DNA of 64,000 nt from Streptomyces sp. NBC_00078 (GTDB lineage: Bacteria > Actinomycetota > Actinomycetes > Streptomycetales > Streptomycetaceae), in assembly GCF_026343335.1 (NCBI RefSeq), contig NZ_JAPELX010000001.1, positions 8,990,001 through 9,054,000 on the forward strand, in the 5' to 3' direction. Position numbers and translations under genes: made by a program. Positions 1 through 9,553 of this stretch are shown here, piece after piece. Positions within the stretch are counted from its first letter, which is position 1; every line of letters starts with the position of its first letter. The notes below the pieces were generated by a model. The model was not told the DNA's origin. It did not search any database and worked only from the letters and a program-made list of their open reading frames with translations.

Positions 1-1229
1 TCAGCGGTTCCGAGTCGCACGGCAGCAGGACTTCCTCGGGGTGGGCGTCGCGTGCGGGAGCCAGTGAGACGAGTTCGACCTGCTCGCCTTCTCGGCGGAC
101 CCACATGCGGAGCGTGGGCCAGGAGAGTTCCTGGACGCGTTCGGCGGTCGCGCAGGCCATCTCCAGTTCGCCTTGCTGGAGTTGGGAGAGCGCGGTCTGG
201 GCGATGTAGTACGCGCGGTTGCGGTGCTGGTCCGGGCGCAGGGCCGCGAGGCAGCGGTGGGCGTGGTACTCGGCCTGTTCGCCCTGGCCGAGGCGGTAGT
301 GGGTGATGCCGGTCAGGCCGTGGAGTTCGCCGAGGGTGTAGAAGTCCATGGACGCGGGACAGTCTGGGCGAGGTCGGCGCGACCGAAGGCGTCGGCGGCT
401 CGTCCGATGGCGCGCTGGGCGCGGATGCGGTCGCCGGCGCTCGCGGCGGACAGGGCCAGGCGGGCGTGGCTGAGTGAGGCGTACAGCGGATCGGTGCGGT
501 GGGCGCGGGTGTTGAGGGCGGCTTCTGCCGCGGCGACGGAGTCGGCATGGCGTCCGCGTTGGTCGGCGAGCATCGCGGCGTAGCGCCAGATCTGGTGTTG
601 GACCTGGCCGTCGCCGGAGAGCCCGGCGAGGTGGATTGCCTCGTTGAGGTGGGTCTGGGCGTCGGTGAAGCGCCGGGAGTCGACGGCGGCCCACATGGCA
701 GTGGCGGTGAAGGCGGCGGCGGTTGCGTACAGGCGGGAGCGGGTCTTCTGGGTGGCGCTGCCGTTCTGCTGAAGGCCCCGGGTTCTCTCGACGAGGCTCA
801 CGGCCTTGGCCTCCAGTTCGGTGCTGCCGCCGCGGTGTCGTCCATCAGCCACAGGGCGGCGAGTTCGCTGCGGAGGCTCATCACGTCGGTGGTGCCGACG
901 GTGGGCCGGGTGGCTGCTGCTGTGGGGGCGGCAACGGCGAGGGCGGTCCCTGTGGTGGCGGTCATGAAGGTGCGTCGGAGCACGTGGGCCTCCTGTGGTG
1001 CGGGGCCGGCCGTGCTCCGTGCGGGGCGGACGAACCCTAAGTCGCTGATGGTGCGGCCGGTGACCTGTTCCAGGACCAGCTGGTACTTGCCCTGCGGCCA
1101 CTGGTTCTCGCCGGACAGCCAGCGGAAGACCGTCCGCTCGGTGAGCTTGCCGCGGCGGCCGGTCACAGCTTCTAACGCGTCGTTGAGGTCCTCGGCCAGC
1201 TCTTCGGGCGCCACTTCGTTGACGTCCAT
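1..1229 (-). pseudogene. HTH/TPR-type transcriptional regulator, frameshifted, runs off left edge
   Basis: Read on the minus strand from ATG 1229, the N-terminus carries a helix-turn-helix (TERTVFRWLSGENQWP) and the dimension of a Streptomyces regulator with C-terminal tetratricopeptide-like helices. The coherent protein jumps frame twice. The first jump is near 820-840, after LAALWLMDDT, where the next frame continues with STELEAKAVSLVERTRG. The second is near 345-360, where the third frame continues with SMDFYTLGELHGLTG and stays open to base 1. Each of the three segments is stop-free only in its own frame, and all three read as helical repeat protein, so this is one gene with two indels. 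The end lies outside the window. An upstream in-frame ATG at 1304 is less likely because it adds an uncharacteristic Cys/Arg-rich stretch. The target is unknown. Confidence 0.7.
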
Positions 1230-1687
1230 GCACCGGACGCAGGTCGAAGATCGAGAAGTGCACCCCACCCGGAGGGCCACACAGTAGGCTGTGTAGCGAC
1301 ACATGGGCTCTCAACTCGCGTGTCTTCAGGCACCGTTGCTTACCTCAGCGGCGCCTGCTCGCGTTTCCGCACGTCAAGCCGGTACTGCTGGACCCAGCGA
1401 CCGAAAAGCCATCGAGGACTTCCGATCCGGACACTCCGCCCGAGCTGGTACCTGGTCAGCGCCGCCGATCGAACGGCTGCGCCGACAGATCGCGGAGACC
1501 GGAGCCGTACGGCGGTTGCCGCGCAGGGCAAGCCGCAAGGCGCCCTACGGCTCCTGCAGTTGACCTAATCCCGGCCGGGTGTGGCTCTCCGCCGGGGCAG
1601 CTCTGAGCTGTAAGAACGCTGGTTGATGGTGTGGGCGGTGTAGGTGTCCTTCCACTGTGGCGGGTGAAGTAGGGGGCGACGATGGCG
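1230..1687. other. intergenic/remnant stretch without a recognisable gene
   Basis: About 460 bases lie between the broken regulator and the GH31 remnant. Short open frames exist on both strands, but none has a recognisable motif or a convincing ribosome binding site. The segment next to 1687 is where the GH31 reading frame is cut off, so it probably marks an old deletion joint. Confidence 0.5.
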
Positions 1688-2710
1688 TCATTGATGGGCG
1701 CTGACTCGCAGTCCCTGGTCCTTGAGCCCGGCCAGCATGCCCTGCGGGTCGGGGAAGGCGTCGGGGTCCCAGGCGAAGTCGCACCACTGGTGGCCGCGCA
1801 TCCAGAAGCAGTCGAAGTGGAAGACGCTGAGCGGATGCCGCGCTCGGTCATGCCGCCGATGAAGCGGTTGACGGTGGCCTCGTCGTAGTCGGTGGTGAAG
1901 GAGGTGGTCAGCCACAGACCCAGGGCCCACGCCGGAGGCAGGGCGGAGCGGCCGGTCAGGGCGGTGTAGCGGACCAGGATCTCCTTGGGCGTGGGGCCGT
2001 ACACCACGAAGTACTCGAGCGACTGGTCCTCGACGCTGAACTGGACCTGGCCGACGGCTTCGGAGCCGACTTGGTAGCTGACGCGTCCGGTGTGGTTGAC
2101 GAAGACCCCGTAGCCGCGGTTGGTCAGGTAGAAGGGGATGTCCTTGTACGCCTGTTCGCTGCTGGTGCCGCCGTCGGCCTGCCAGATGTCCACCGTCTGG
2201 CCGTTCTTGACGAAGGGGGTGAAGCGCTCGCCCAGGCCGTGGACGAGCTCGCCGACGCCGAGGGAGAGCTGGCCGAGCATGTAGTGCCGGCCCTCGGCGT
2301 CGACGACGAAGCCGGTGCCGCGTTCGCCTACGGAGGTCAGTACCTTGCCTGCGGCGGTGAACTCCAGTTGCCAGGGCCGGCTCACATCCACCCGCAGGGT
2401 CAGTTCACCGGAGCTGAGTTCGACGACGTCGCCGTGCCTGCTCACCTTTCCGGCGCCGTCCGAGGCCCCGGGCAGTGCGAACTCCTGGCCGTGCCGGACC
2501 GATCCGGCGTGGTGGGTGGTCCGTACCCCGATCACCCCCTCGGCCGGGGACCGGCACTCAGTGGTGAGCAGGGCGCTGTTGAGGGTGTCGCCGCGGTGCC
2601 GCACGTGATTGACGGGTGCGTACAGGGTCAGCCGTTGTTCGTCGGCCTGCACATCGGATACCTCGGCGGCGTAGCGGGCGGTGCAGCCAGTAGCCGTCGG
2701 TGAACTTCAT
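1688..2710 (-). pseudogene. GH31 alpha-xylosidase (YicI-like), N-terminal half only, frameshifted
   Basis: From ATG 2710 the protein begins MKFTDGYWLH, the typical start of actinobacterial alpha-xylosidases. Near 2675 the frame shifts, and the bulk of the N-terminal beta-sandwich continues in another frame (motifs VHGLGERFTPFVKNG and GYGVFVNHTGRVSYQVGS). Near 1840 it shifts back and gives FHFDCFWMRGHQWCDF, the start of the GH31 barrel, before stopping at 1688. Family members are about 750 residues. Here only about 340 codons remain, and the catalytic Asp region of the barrel is absent. An intact relative would remove terminal alpha-xylose from xyloglucan oligosaccharides. The gene is dead by two frameshifts and a 3' deletion. 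It is oriented like the downstream GH43 and GH3 genes. Confidence 0.85.
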
Positions 2711-2784
2711 CAGGAGGGTGCTCCGTTCGTACGGGGTGCGTCATGGTGCGGGCTGGAAGCGTGCGCTGACTCGTGCGGACGGAG

Positions 2785-3024
2785 TCGGCCGGCGAGGCCG
2801 GACGGGAGGCGGCGCTGGTGCTGCTGGGCCGCGCCGATCGGCCCACCGCCGTCCTCACCGCCAACGATCTGCGGGCCCTGGGCGGCTACCAGGCGGCTCG
2901 GGAGTTGCGGCTGACCATCCCCGGCGATCTGAGCGTGGTCGGATTCGATGACCTGCCGGTGGCTTCCTGGGTGGAGCCGCCGCTGACGACGGTTCACCAG
3001 CCCCTGGTGGAGCCGGTCGAGTGC
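2785..3024 (+). pseudogene. LacI-family regulator, C-terminal fragment
   Basis: This open stretch encodes only the last part of a LacI-type effector domain: RPTAVLTANDLRALGGYQAA, then DLSVVGFDDLPVASW and EPPLTTVHQPL. It lacks the DNA-binding domain and most of the sugar-binding core, and after position 3024 the frame runs into unrelated sequence. The wording is close to the C-termini of the two LacI-type proteins at 24.2-26.3 kb, so it is probably the stump of a third member of that group left by a deletion. Confidence 0.8.
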
Positions 3025-3104
3025 ACGTGCTACCCCTTCGGACAGGTGGGTGGGGGCCTGTGGCGGTCCGGAGGCACCGGGACCGCCACAGGTGTCTGCA
3101 GGCC

Positions 3105-4601
3105 CTAGCGAACCAGGGGTGCGTAGTCGAACCAGTCGAAGTGGGCGGTCCCGGTGGCGGCGTAGAGGCTGATGACGCGTCCGGTGAAGCCGCCGGCGAC
3201 CTCGGTGGAGAGGTAGCGGCCGTCCAGGGTGGCCAGCTCGGTCGCCGTTCCGTCGGCGGACTCGAAGCCGAAGACCAGGGAGTCCGGGCCGGTGCGCGCG
3301 CCGTGCGGCTCGGGGGCGGGTCCGGTGCGGACGAAGAGGGTCACCGGGCCTGCCGGGAGGGTGTGTTCGGCGGTGACGGTGCGCAGCGAGCCGATCCTGG
3401 CGATGACCGAGAGTCGGCCCCCGGGGGTCGCCTCGATGCTGTAGTGGTGGAACTCGTCCAGGCGCACGGCGAGCCCGCCGCTGCCGTCGGCCGTATCGAT
3501 CAGGGTGCGGGCACGGAAGGCGAGGTGCTGCTGGCGGCGGCCCAGCAGGACCACGTCGGGCTCGTCCAGGGAGGCGCCGCGGGCGCGCAGGGTCAGCCAG
3601 CTGTCGCGCTCCTTGGTGCTGACCAGCTCGGTGGGCCGGTCGCGCAGGGAGATCCAGTGGTGTGCCAGGTCGCCGGGCTCGAAGTCGTCCCGCTCCGGCT
3701 CGGGGGTGGGGGCCGGCACCGGCCAGGGCAGCTCGGCGCGCTCCACGCCGACCTCGCCGATCACGGGCCAGCCGTCCTCCCAGCTGACCGGGGCCAGGAA
3801 GGTCTCGCGGCCGAGTACGTGCCAGCCGGGGGTGCCGCCCTGGGGCCGGACGGCCAGCAGCAGCATCCACCAGCTGCCGTCGGGCGCCTGCACCAGGTCG
3901 GCGTGGCCGGTGTTCTGGACCGGCTTGTTGGTGCCGCGGTGAGTGAGGATCGGGTTGGCCGGGCACGGCTCGAAGGGGCCGCTGGGGGAGGGGCCGCGGG
4001 CGATGGAGACGCTGTGGCCGCGTTCGGTGCCGCCCTCGGCGAGCATCAGGTACCAGTGGTCGCCGATGCGGTAGAGGTGCGGCGCCTCGGGCGCGATGGA
4101 GCCGGGGGTGCCGGACCAGACGGGGTAGGGCTCGCCGAGGATTTCGCCGGTAGAGGGGTCGAGGCGGACCTGGGCGACCCCGGCGTAGGTGCACCAGCAG
4201 GTGCCGTCCTCGTCCCAGGCGAGGTCGGGGTCGATGCCGGGGACGCCGGGGACGCGGACGGGATCGGACCAGGGGCCTGCCGGGTCGGTCGCGGTGTAGA
4301 CCATGTTGCCGCCGCCGGAGGCGACATTGGTGACGATCAGCCAGAAGCGACCGTCGTGGTGGCGCAGGGTAGGGGCGTAGAGGCCGCCGGAGGAGGGGGT
4401 GTCCGGAGGGAGGTCGAGCTGGCTGGGGCGGTCCAGGGCATTGCCGATCTGGGTCCAGTTGACCAGGTCGCGGCTGTGGAAGACGGGCAGGCCGGGGAAG
4501 TACTCGAAGCTGGAGCAGACGAGGTAGTAGTCCTCGCCGACCCGGCAGACGCTGGGGTCGGGATGGAAGCCCGGGATCACCGGGCTGGTGGCGGAGGTCA
4601 C
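3105..4601 (-). CDS. GH43 beta-xylosidase/alpha-L-arabinofuranosidase
   Basis: The product is a 498-residue glycosidase that should release xylose or arabinose from the ends of xylo- or arabino-oligosaccharides. The five-blade propeller fills roughly residues 1-300. It shows the three acidic residues of the family: Asp15 in FHPDPSV, Asp124 in GIDPDLAWDEDG and Glu172 in APEAPHLY. Residues from about 310 form a beta-sandwich of the type appended in XynB-like GH43 enzymes. There is no signal peptide, so it should act inside the cell on imported sugars. GTG 4601 is preceded by AAGGA about nine bases upstream. It starts 50 bases after the stop of the GH3 gene and is probably co-transcribed with it. 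Xylosidase and arabinofuranosidase activity cannot be told apart from sequence alone. Confidence 0.9.
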   Translation of the reverse strand: MTSATSPVIPGFHPDPSVCRVGEDYYLVCSSFEYFPGLPVFHSRDLVNWTQIGNALDRPSQLDLPPDTPSSGGLYAPTLRHHDGRFWLIVTNVASGGGNMVYTATDPAGPWSDPVRVPGVPGIDPDLAWDEDGTCWCTYAGVAQVRLDPSTGEILGEPYPVWSGTPGSIAPEAPHLYRIGDHWYLMLAEGGTERGHSVSIARGPSPSGPFEPCPANPILTHRGTNKPVQNTGHADLVQAPDGSWWMLLLAVRPQGGTPGWHVLGRETFLAPVSWEDGWPVIGEVGVERAELPWPVPAPTPEPERDDFEPGDLAHHWISLRDRPTELVSTKERDSWLTLRARGASLDEPDVVLLGRRQQHLAFRARTLIDTADGSGGLAVRLDEFHHYSIEATPGGRLSVIARIGSLRTVTAEHTLPAGPVTLFVRTGPAPEPHGARTGPDSLVFGFESADGTATELATLDGRYLSTEVAGGFTGRVISLYAATGTAHFDWFDYAPLVR

Positions 4602-4651
4602 GGTGTGAAGTCCTTGGCGGCGTGGTGGGTGGGCGGGTGGGCGGGCGCCGT

Positions 4652-7510
4652 TCAGGGCGCGAACGTCAGCGCGGCGAGACGCTGTTCACCGGTGAGTACG
4701 ACCGTCAGTTCGCCGACCGTGCCGTGCTGGTGGCCCAGGGCGGCGCTGACGGTGGTCCAGGTGTACCGGTCGCCGGTCGAGTCCACCGGCAGTGCAGCGA
4801 GCAGCAGTCCGTCCGCGTAGACGTCCAGGCCGGCCGGGCCGGGCGCGGTGCGGGAGACCTCGGCGGTCAGCGTGGCCGCGCCGGTGAGGTCCACATTGCG
4901 GAAGACCAGCCGCGCTGCCTGGTTCGCGGCAGGCGTCACCGCGTCCCCGTCGGTGCGGCCGGCGTCGACGATGACGGCGTCGCGGTAGTCGTCGAAGTCC
5001 ACGGCATGCAGTGGCCGGCCGACGGCCCGGCGGGGAGCGGGAGCCGGTCCGTCCACGGTGAACCGGGCGGTGAGCACGGGGTCGGCGGCGCTGCGGGCGA
5101 CGAGCAGTTCGTAGCGGCCGGGGTCCACCGTGAAGGCGCCGGTGGCGACGTCCCAGTGGGCCAGTGCCTGCTCGACGGGCAGCCGGAACTCCAGTTCCGT
5201 CCACTCGCCGGCCGCCAGCCGGACCTTGCGGAAGTCGGCGAGGCGCAGCAGTGGCGCCTCGTAGCGTGCGTCCAGCGCGCGGACGTAGAGCTGGACGGTC
5301 TCCATTCCGGCCCGCTCGCCCCGGTTGCCCAGGGAGACCCGGGCCGTGACCGTTCCGTCCTGGGGCAGGCGGTCGGCGTCGAGGGCGAGTCGGGAGTAGC
5401 TGAAGTCGGCGTAGGAGAGCCCGTGGCCGAAGGGGTAGAGGGCGGGGGTGCGGTGGTACTGGTAGGTCCAGCCGGCCTTGATGATGTCGTAGTCGAGGCG
5501 CTCGGGCAGTTCGTCCTCGCCCTGGTACCAGGTCTGCGGGAGGCGGCCTGACGCGTCGGCATCCCCGCGCAGCACGCGGGCGAGGGCGCGGCCGGTCTCC
5601 TGGCCGGCGTGCGAGGTCCACAGGATGGCAGGGACGTGCCCGGCTGCCCAGTCCAGCGCGTAGGGGTAGCTGGACATGACGACCAGGACGGTGTCCGGCT
5701 GGGTGGCGAGGACCGCGCGCAGCAGGCGGTCCTGGTTCGGCGGGAGGTTCAGTCCGGCCCGGTCCTGGGTCTCCCGGCCGTTGATGTGCGGGTCGTTGCC
5801 CAGGACGACGACCGCGGTGTCCGCCGCGGCTGCGGCGGCGACGGCCTCGGCGACGCCGTCACGGACGACGGTGCGGGTGAGGACTGCTGCCATCGCCGGC
5901 GACTCTCCGGACATGGTGACAACGCCGGTGGCGGCGTGGACCTGCGCGTACCGGCCGGTGAGGACGCTCCGCAGCAACTCGCCCCCGTCGCCGTCGGGTT
6001 CGAGCCGGAAGGTCTCGTGGACGTCCCACTCGCCGGGCTGGTCCCGGTCGGCGGCTACCCGGCGGTCGGCGTCGCGCAGGGAGGCGTAGCGGCCGGTGGC
6101 GGACGAGCGCAGGGTGAGCACCCCGAGATCCCAGTCGAAGAGGTCGAACTGGGCGGACGGGTCGCTGTCCTGGGCTTCCGCCACCGTCAGCAGCCCGTGA
6201 GGTCCTGCGGCGGTGAGCGCCCGGCCGTCCGCCGTGCGCAGCACGATCCGGTCCACGCCCTCCACGCCCTCCACGCCCTGGACACCGAGGCCGTCGGCGA
6301 CGGTGATCCGGTAGGGGTGGCTGCCGCTGTACCAGTCCTCGAACAGGGTGCAGGCCAGTGGGCCGACGACGGCGACCCGGCGGTCGGCGGGCAGCGGGAG
6401 CAGCCCCTCGTTCTTCAGCAGCACCACGGATTCGGTGGCCGCGCGCAGGGCGAGCTCCTGGTGGGCGGGGGAGTTGACGACCTCCCAGCCGATGCCGGCG
6501 TAGGGGTCGCTCTCGGGGTCGAACTCGCCCAGGCGGAAGCGGAGGGACAGCTGCCTGCGAACCGCCCGGTCCACGTCGTCCATGGTGAGCAGGCCGCGTT
6601 CGAGGGCTTCGGTGATGCGGCCGACGGTGACGGCGGTGTCCTCGCCGTGGTCGGTGAAGGAGTCGATGCCGGCCTTGAGGGCGGCGGCGTGCGACTCGGC
6701 GTGGTCGTCGAAGTAGTGCTCGGGGTCGACCAGGTTGGAGGGGGCCTCGGCGTCGCTGACCACGAACAGCTCGTGCCCGGTGGGTTCGGCCCAGCGCCGC
6801 AGCTGCTGCTCGATCAGCGGACTGACGTGGCAGGGGCGGCCGTTGACGAGGTTGTAGGCGGCCATGACGCCGGTGGCGGCGCCGGTGGCGATGGCGAGCC
6901 TGAAGGCGGCGAGGTCGTACTCGTGCAGCACCCGGGGGCGCAGCCCGGAGGAGGTGGTGCAGCGGTCGTCCTCGTTGTTGTAGCCGAGGAAGTGCTTGAG
7001 CACGGGGGCGGTGCGCAGATGCTCCGGGTCGTCGCCGGACATGCCCCGGCAGAAGGCGTCGCCGAGCCGGGCGGAGTGCGCGGGGTCCTCGGAGTAGCCC
7101 TCTTCGTTGCGTCCCCAGCGGGGGTCGCGCAGCAGGTTCACCACCGGCGCCCAGCCCTGGAGGCTGTTGCGGCCGGTGCCGACGGCCGGCGGGCGGTGGT
7201 GGTGGAAGGCGCGCTGTTCGACCGAGACGGCCTCGGCGACCTCGCGGACCAGGCTCTCGTCCCAGCTCGCGCCGAGGCCCACGGCCTGCGGGAAGGTGGT
7301 GGCCTCGCCCAGCCAGGCGACGCCGTGCAGGGTCTCGGTGCCGGTGCGGAACTCGCCGACTCCCAGCCGGGGGATCGCCGGGGAGTACTGGTGCAGCATG
7401 GCGATCCGCTCCTCGTCCGTGAGCTGGGAGAGCAGCTCGTCGACGCGCTGGGCCAGGGGAAGCCCGGGGTCGCGGAAATGGGGCGTGGCGGACACGGCGG
7501 CGGTGCTCAC
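4652..7510 (-). CDS. GH3 beta-xylosidase/beta-glucosidase with inserted beta-trefoil domain
   Basis: This is a 952-residue GH3 enzyme. The N-terminal barrel carries KHFLGYN and the nucleophile motif VVSDAEAPSNL, with Asp253. The second alpha/beta domain is interrupted at about residues 421-543 by a fascin-like beta-trefoil (repeats such as VLRTADGRALTAAG and LTGRYAQVHAATGVV). A fibronectin-III-like domain and a C-terminal beta-sandwich resembling a carbohydrate-binding module follow. Such enzymes remove beta-xylose or beta-glucose from non-reducing ends. No signal peptide is seen. I chose GTG 7510 over an earlier ATG at 7606 because homology starts there and the extra codons are Cys/Arg-rich. 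It reads away from the binding-protein operon, with the operator region 7620-7728 between them, and is followed by GH43. Confidence 0.92.
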   Translation of the reverse strand: MSTAAVSATPHFRDPGLPLAQRVDELLSQLTDEERIAMLHQYSPAIPRLGVGEFRTGTETLHGVAWLGEATTFPQAVGLGASWDESLVREVAEAVSVEQRAFHHHRPPAVGTGRNSLQGWAPVVNLLRDPRWGRNEEGYSEDPAHSARLGDAFCRGMSGDDPEHLRTAPVLKHFLGYNNEDDRCTTSSGLRPRVLHEYDLAAFRLAIATGAATGVMAAYNLVNGRPCHVSPLIEQQLRRWAEPTGHELFVVSDAEAPSNLVDPEHYFDDHAESHAAALKAGIDSFTDHGEDTAVTVGRITEALERGLLTMDDVDRAVRRQLSLRFRLGEFDPESDPYAGIGWEVVNSPAHQELALRAATESVVLLKNEGLLPLPADRRVAVVGPLACTLFEDWYSGSHPYRITVADGLGVQGVEGVEGVDRIVLRTADGRALTAAGPHGLLTVAEAQDSDPSAQFDLFDWDLGVLTLRSSATGRYASLRDADRRVAADRDQPGEWDVHETFRLEPDGDGGELLRSVLTGRYAQVHAATGVVTMSGESPAMAAVLTRTVVRDGVAEAVAAAAAADTAVVVLGNDPHINGRETQDRAGLNLPPNQDRLLRAVLATQPDTVLVVMSSYPYALDWAAGHVPAILWTSHAGQETGRALARVLRGDADASGRLPQTWYQGEDELPERLDYDIIKAGWTYQYHRTPALYPFGHGLSYADFSYSRLALDADRLPQDGTVTARVSLGNRGERAGMETVQLYVRALDARYEAPLLRLADFRKVRLAAGEWTELEFRLPVEQALAHWDVATGAFTVDPGRYELLVARSAADPVLTARFTVDGPAPAPRRAVGRPLHAVDFDDYRDAVIVDAGRTDGDAVTPAANQAARLVFRNVDLTGAATLTAEVSRTAPGPAGLDVYADGLLLAALPVDSTGDRYTWTTVSAALGHQHGTVGELTVVLTGEQRLAALTFAP

Positions 7511-7619
7511 AGGTGAGGATCCCTTGCAGAACGGGCAGTCGGGCCGACAGGCGCGGTCGCGCAACCCTGCCGGTGGTGAAGCCCTTCGACGCTGACAGGC
7601 GATCACACCAGCGTCAAGA

Positions 7620-7651
7620 GAAAGTTTCGTTTGAAGTCGCCGGAAACTTTA
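7620..7651. promoter_or_regulatory. paired GAAAGTTTC / GAAACTTTA boxes
   Basis: GAAAGTTTC (7620-7628) and its near inverse GAAACTTTA (7643-7651) lie 14 bases apart between the GH3 and binding-protein genes. Similar GAAANTTTC boxes are known in front of Streptomyces xylanase genes. A role as a xylan-response operator is inference. Confidence 0.45.
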
Positions 7652-7714
7652 AGTTGTCGTTTCTCTGTGCATGCCTTGCCTCCGGGGAAAGTGGCGCTTA
7701 ACCTCTCGGCAACA

Positions 7715-7728
7715 TCGAAGCGCTTCGA
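7715..7728. promoter_or_regulatory. LacI-type operator TCGAAGCGCTTCGA (site 1 of 5)
   Basis: This perfect 14-bp palindrome with a central CG, the usual form of LacI-family operators, lies 104 bases before the binding-protein start. The same sequence or a near match occurs at 35265, 35384, 37007 and 37174, each next to sugar-use genes or their remnants. Confidence 0.75.
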
Positions 7729-7831
7729 CGGCTTCCGGCGGACAGGCCGTCAGTTCCCTGCAAGGGTCCGGCTGCACTACAGCGCATCTGCACGACGCTC
7801 GCCTCCTCATCCCACCCTCGAAGGGCAGCCC

Positions 7832-9517
7832 ATGAGCATCGCCATGAGTCGTAGAACTTTCGTGAACGGCGCGGTCGCTGTGGCGGGAGCAGCCGCCCTG
7901 TCCCCGGTGCTCTCCGCCTGCGGCGGGGGCAAGTCCTCCCGCAGCAAGGGCGGCGCCAACAGCAAGACCGGTCTGGCCGCGGTGCTTCCCGCCTACGTGG
8001 CGAGCACGGCGGTCAAGCCGGACATCCCCTCGGTGACCGGGGCCGCAGGTTCCTTCACCGACCCGGGCTACCTGACCTACCCGGCCCACCCGGTCGCCAC
8101 CGTCTCCGGCATACCGGGCAAGGGCGGCAGCTACACCGCGGTCATCCCCATGTGGGACACCCTCCCGCCCGCGGGCAACTCGTTCTACCAGGCCATGAAC
8201 AAGACGCTGGGCATCAACCTCACCATGAAGCCGGCGAACGGCAACGACTACGCGACCATCATCCCGACGATGACCGCGGCGAAGAAGCTGCCGGACTGGA
8301 TCAACCTGCCCAGCTGGTGGAACAACACCTTCAACATGGGTGAGCTGGTCGGGACCCAGCTGGCGGACCTCACGCCCTACCTGTCCGGGGAGAAGATCAA
8401 GAAGTACCCCAACCTGGCGGCGATCCCGACCCTCGCCTGGCAGGTCAGCACCTGGGAGGACAAGATCTACGGCATTCCCACCTTCGCCAGCGGGATGCCG
8501 CTGTCCGGAACGGTGTTCTACCGCCGGGACATCCTGGAGGCCAAGGGGATCACCGCCGACCAGGTCAAGTCCGCCGAGGACTACATGAACCTGGGCAAGG
8601 AGCTGACCGACGCCAAGGGCGGAGTCTGGGCGTTCGACGAGGTCTGGACCTCCATGTACCAGGCATGGGGACTCCCGGACAAATACAAGGTGGTGGACGG
8701 CAAGCTGGTCCACTTCTACGAGATGCCCGAAATGCTGGAGGCCCTCGACTGGCACTACCGGCTGGCCAAGGCGGGATACGTGCACCCCGACGCGCTGGCC
8801 GGCAACACCAACAACGCCAGCACCCGCTTCTACTCGGGCAAGGCCCTGATCCAGGGCGGCGGCACCGGGGCCTGGAGCCTCAGTGACTACCAGTCCGGAA
8901 CCGCCGCGAACAAGAACTACCGCCGGGACGCCTTCAACATCATCGCCGCCGACGGCAAGTCCGACCCTCAGGTCTTCCTCGGTGCCTCCACCAGCATGCT
9001 GAGCTACTTCAACGCCAAGCTCTCCGGCGACCAGATCCAGGAACTGCTCGCGGTCGCCGACTACCTGTCCGCCCCCTTCGGCTCGGCCGAGTACACGATG
9101 GCCAACTACGGCGTCGAGGGCGTCCACCACACCCTGCAGAACGGTCTGCCCACGTACACCGCCGAGGGCAAGAAGACCGCTATGCCGAAGACCTTCCCGT
9201 TCCTGGGCGCGGGTCCCTCGGTGGTGTTCAATCCGGGCGCCGAACAGGTCACCCGCGACTCCCTCGCCTGGTGCACTGCTGCGAGCAAGCACGCCTACAA
9301 GCCGGTCTTCTACGGCATGAACATCACCCTGCCGGCGCGCTTCAGCACCATCGCCAACGCCCAGTCCGTCCAGGACGTCATCAAGGACGTCACCCACGGC
9401 CTGAAGAAGGTCTCCGACTACCAGGCGGCACTGGCCAGTTGGAAGAGCAGCGGCGGTGACCAGCTCAACGCGTGGTACCAGACCGAGATCCTCGACAAGC
9501 TCGGCACGGGTCAGTAG
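7832..9517 (+). CDS. CUT1 ABC importer, lipoprotein sugar-binding protein
   Basis: This is a 561-residue extracellular solute-binding protein of the LplA/LipO type. The N-terminus has a twin-arginine-like start (MSRRTFVNG), a hydrophobic stretch and the lipobox LSAC, so it should be exported and anchored as a lipoprotein. It would bind oligosaccharides and hand them to the two permeases encoded downstream. ATG 7832 is preceded by GAAGGG seven bases upstream. An open frame extends upstream but has no better start. No ATPase gene lies in the operon. In Streptomyces such importers often share the MsiK ATPase, which would be encoded elsewhere (inference). A broken paralogue lies at 36486-36948. 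The ligand cannot be read from sequence. The neighbours suggest xylo-, arabino- or xyloglucan oligosaccharides. Confidence 0.9.
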   Translation: MSIAMSRRTFVNGAVAVAGAAALSPVLSACGGGKSSRSKGGANSKTGLAAVLPAYVASTAVKPDIPSVTGAAGSFTDPGYLTYPAHPVATVSGIPGKGGSYTAVIPMWDTLPPAGNSFYQAMNKTLGINLTMKPANGNDYATIIPTMTAAKKLPDWINLPSWWNNTFNMGELVGTQLADLTPYLSGEKIKKYPNLAAIPTLAWQVSTWEDKIYGIPTFASGMPLSGTVFYRRDILEAKGITADQVKSAEDYMNLGKELTDAKGGVWAFDEVWTSMYQAWGLPDKYKVVDGKLVHFYEMPEMLEALDWHYRLAKAGYVHPDALAGNTNNASTRFYSGKALIQGGGTGAWSLSDYQSGTAANKNYRRDAFNIIAADGKSDPQVFLGASTSMLSYFNAKLSGDQIQELLAVADYLSAPFGSAEYTMANYGVEGVHHTLQNGLPTYTAEGKKTAMPKTFPFLGAGPSVVFNPGAEQVTRDSLAWCTAASKHAYKPVFYGMNITLPARFSTIANAQSVQDVIKDVTHGLKKVSDYQAALASWKSSGGDQLNAWYQTEILDKLGTGQ

Positions 9518-9553
9518 TCCGCACCAGTAGGCGGCGCCACGCAAGGAGGAACC

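Larger units (their letters stand above)
7511..7831. promoter_or_regulatory. divergent promoter region between GH3 and the sugar-importer operon
   Basis: These 321 bases separate two divergent transcription units and contain no gene. They hold a GAAANTTTC box pair at 7620-7651 and a perfect LacI-type palindrome at 7715-7728. The layout is repeated, inverted, at 36949-37283. Confidence 0.75.

Noticed and set aside
1303..1568. Small plus-strand frames after the regulator remnant
   Set aside because: They have no motif, no ribosome binding site and Arg/Ala/Pro bias typical of chance frames.
6248..6285. 9-base tandem repeat as a possible CRISPR-like or variable-number array
   Set aside because: There are only three units, in frame within the GH3 gene (VEGVEGVQG). 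It is too short and has no spacers.
5609..7516. Plus-strand open frame opposite the GH3 gene
   Set aside because: It is Gly/Val/Asp-rich without domain or ribosome binding site. The GH3 protein on the other strand carries the conserved motifs.
7649..9544. Minus-strand open frame opposite the sugar-binding protein
   Set aside because: It is antisense to an intact lipoprotein gene with a good start and has no recognisable fold.
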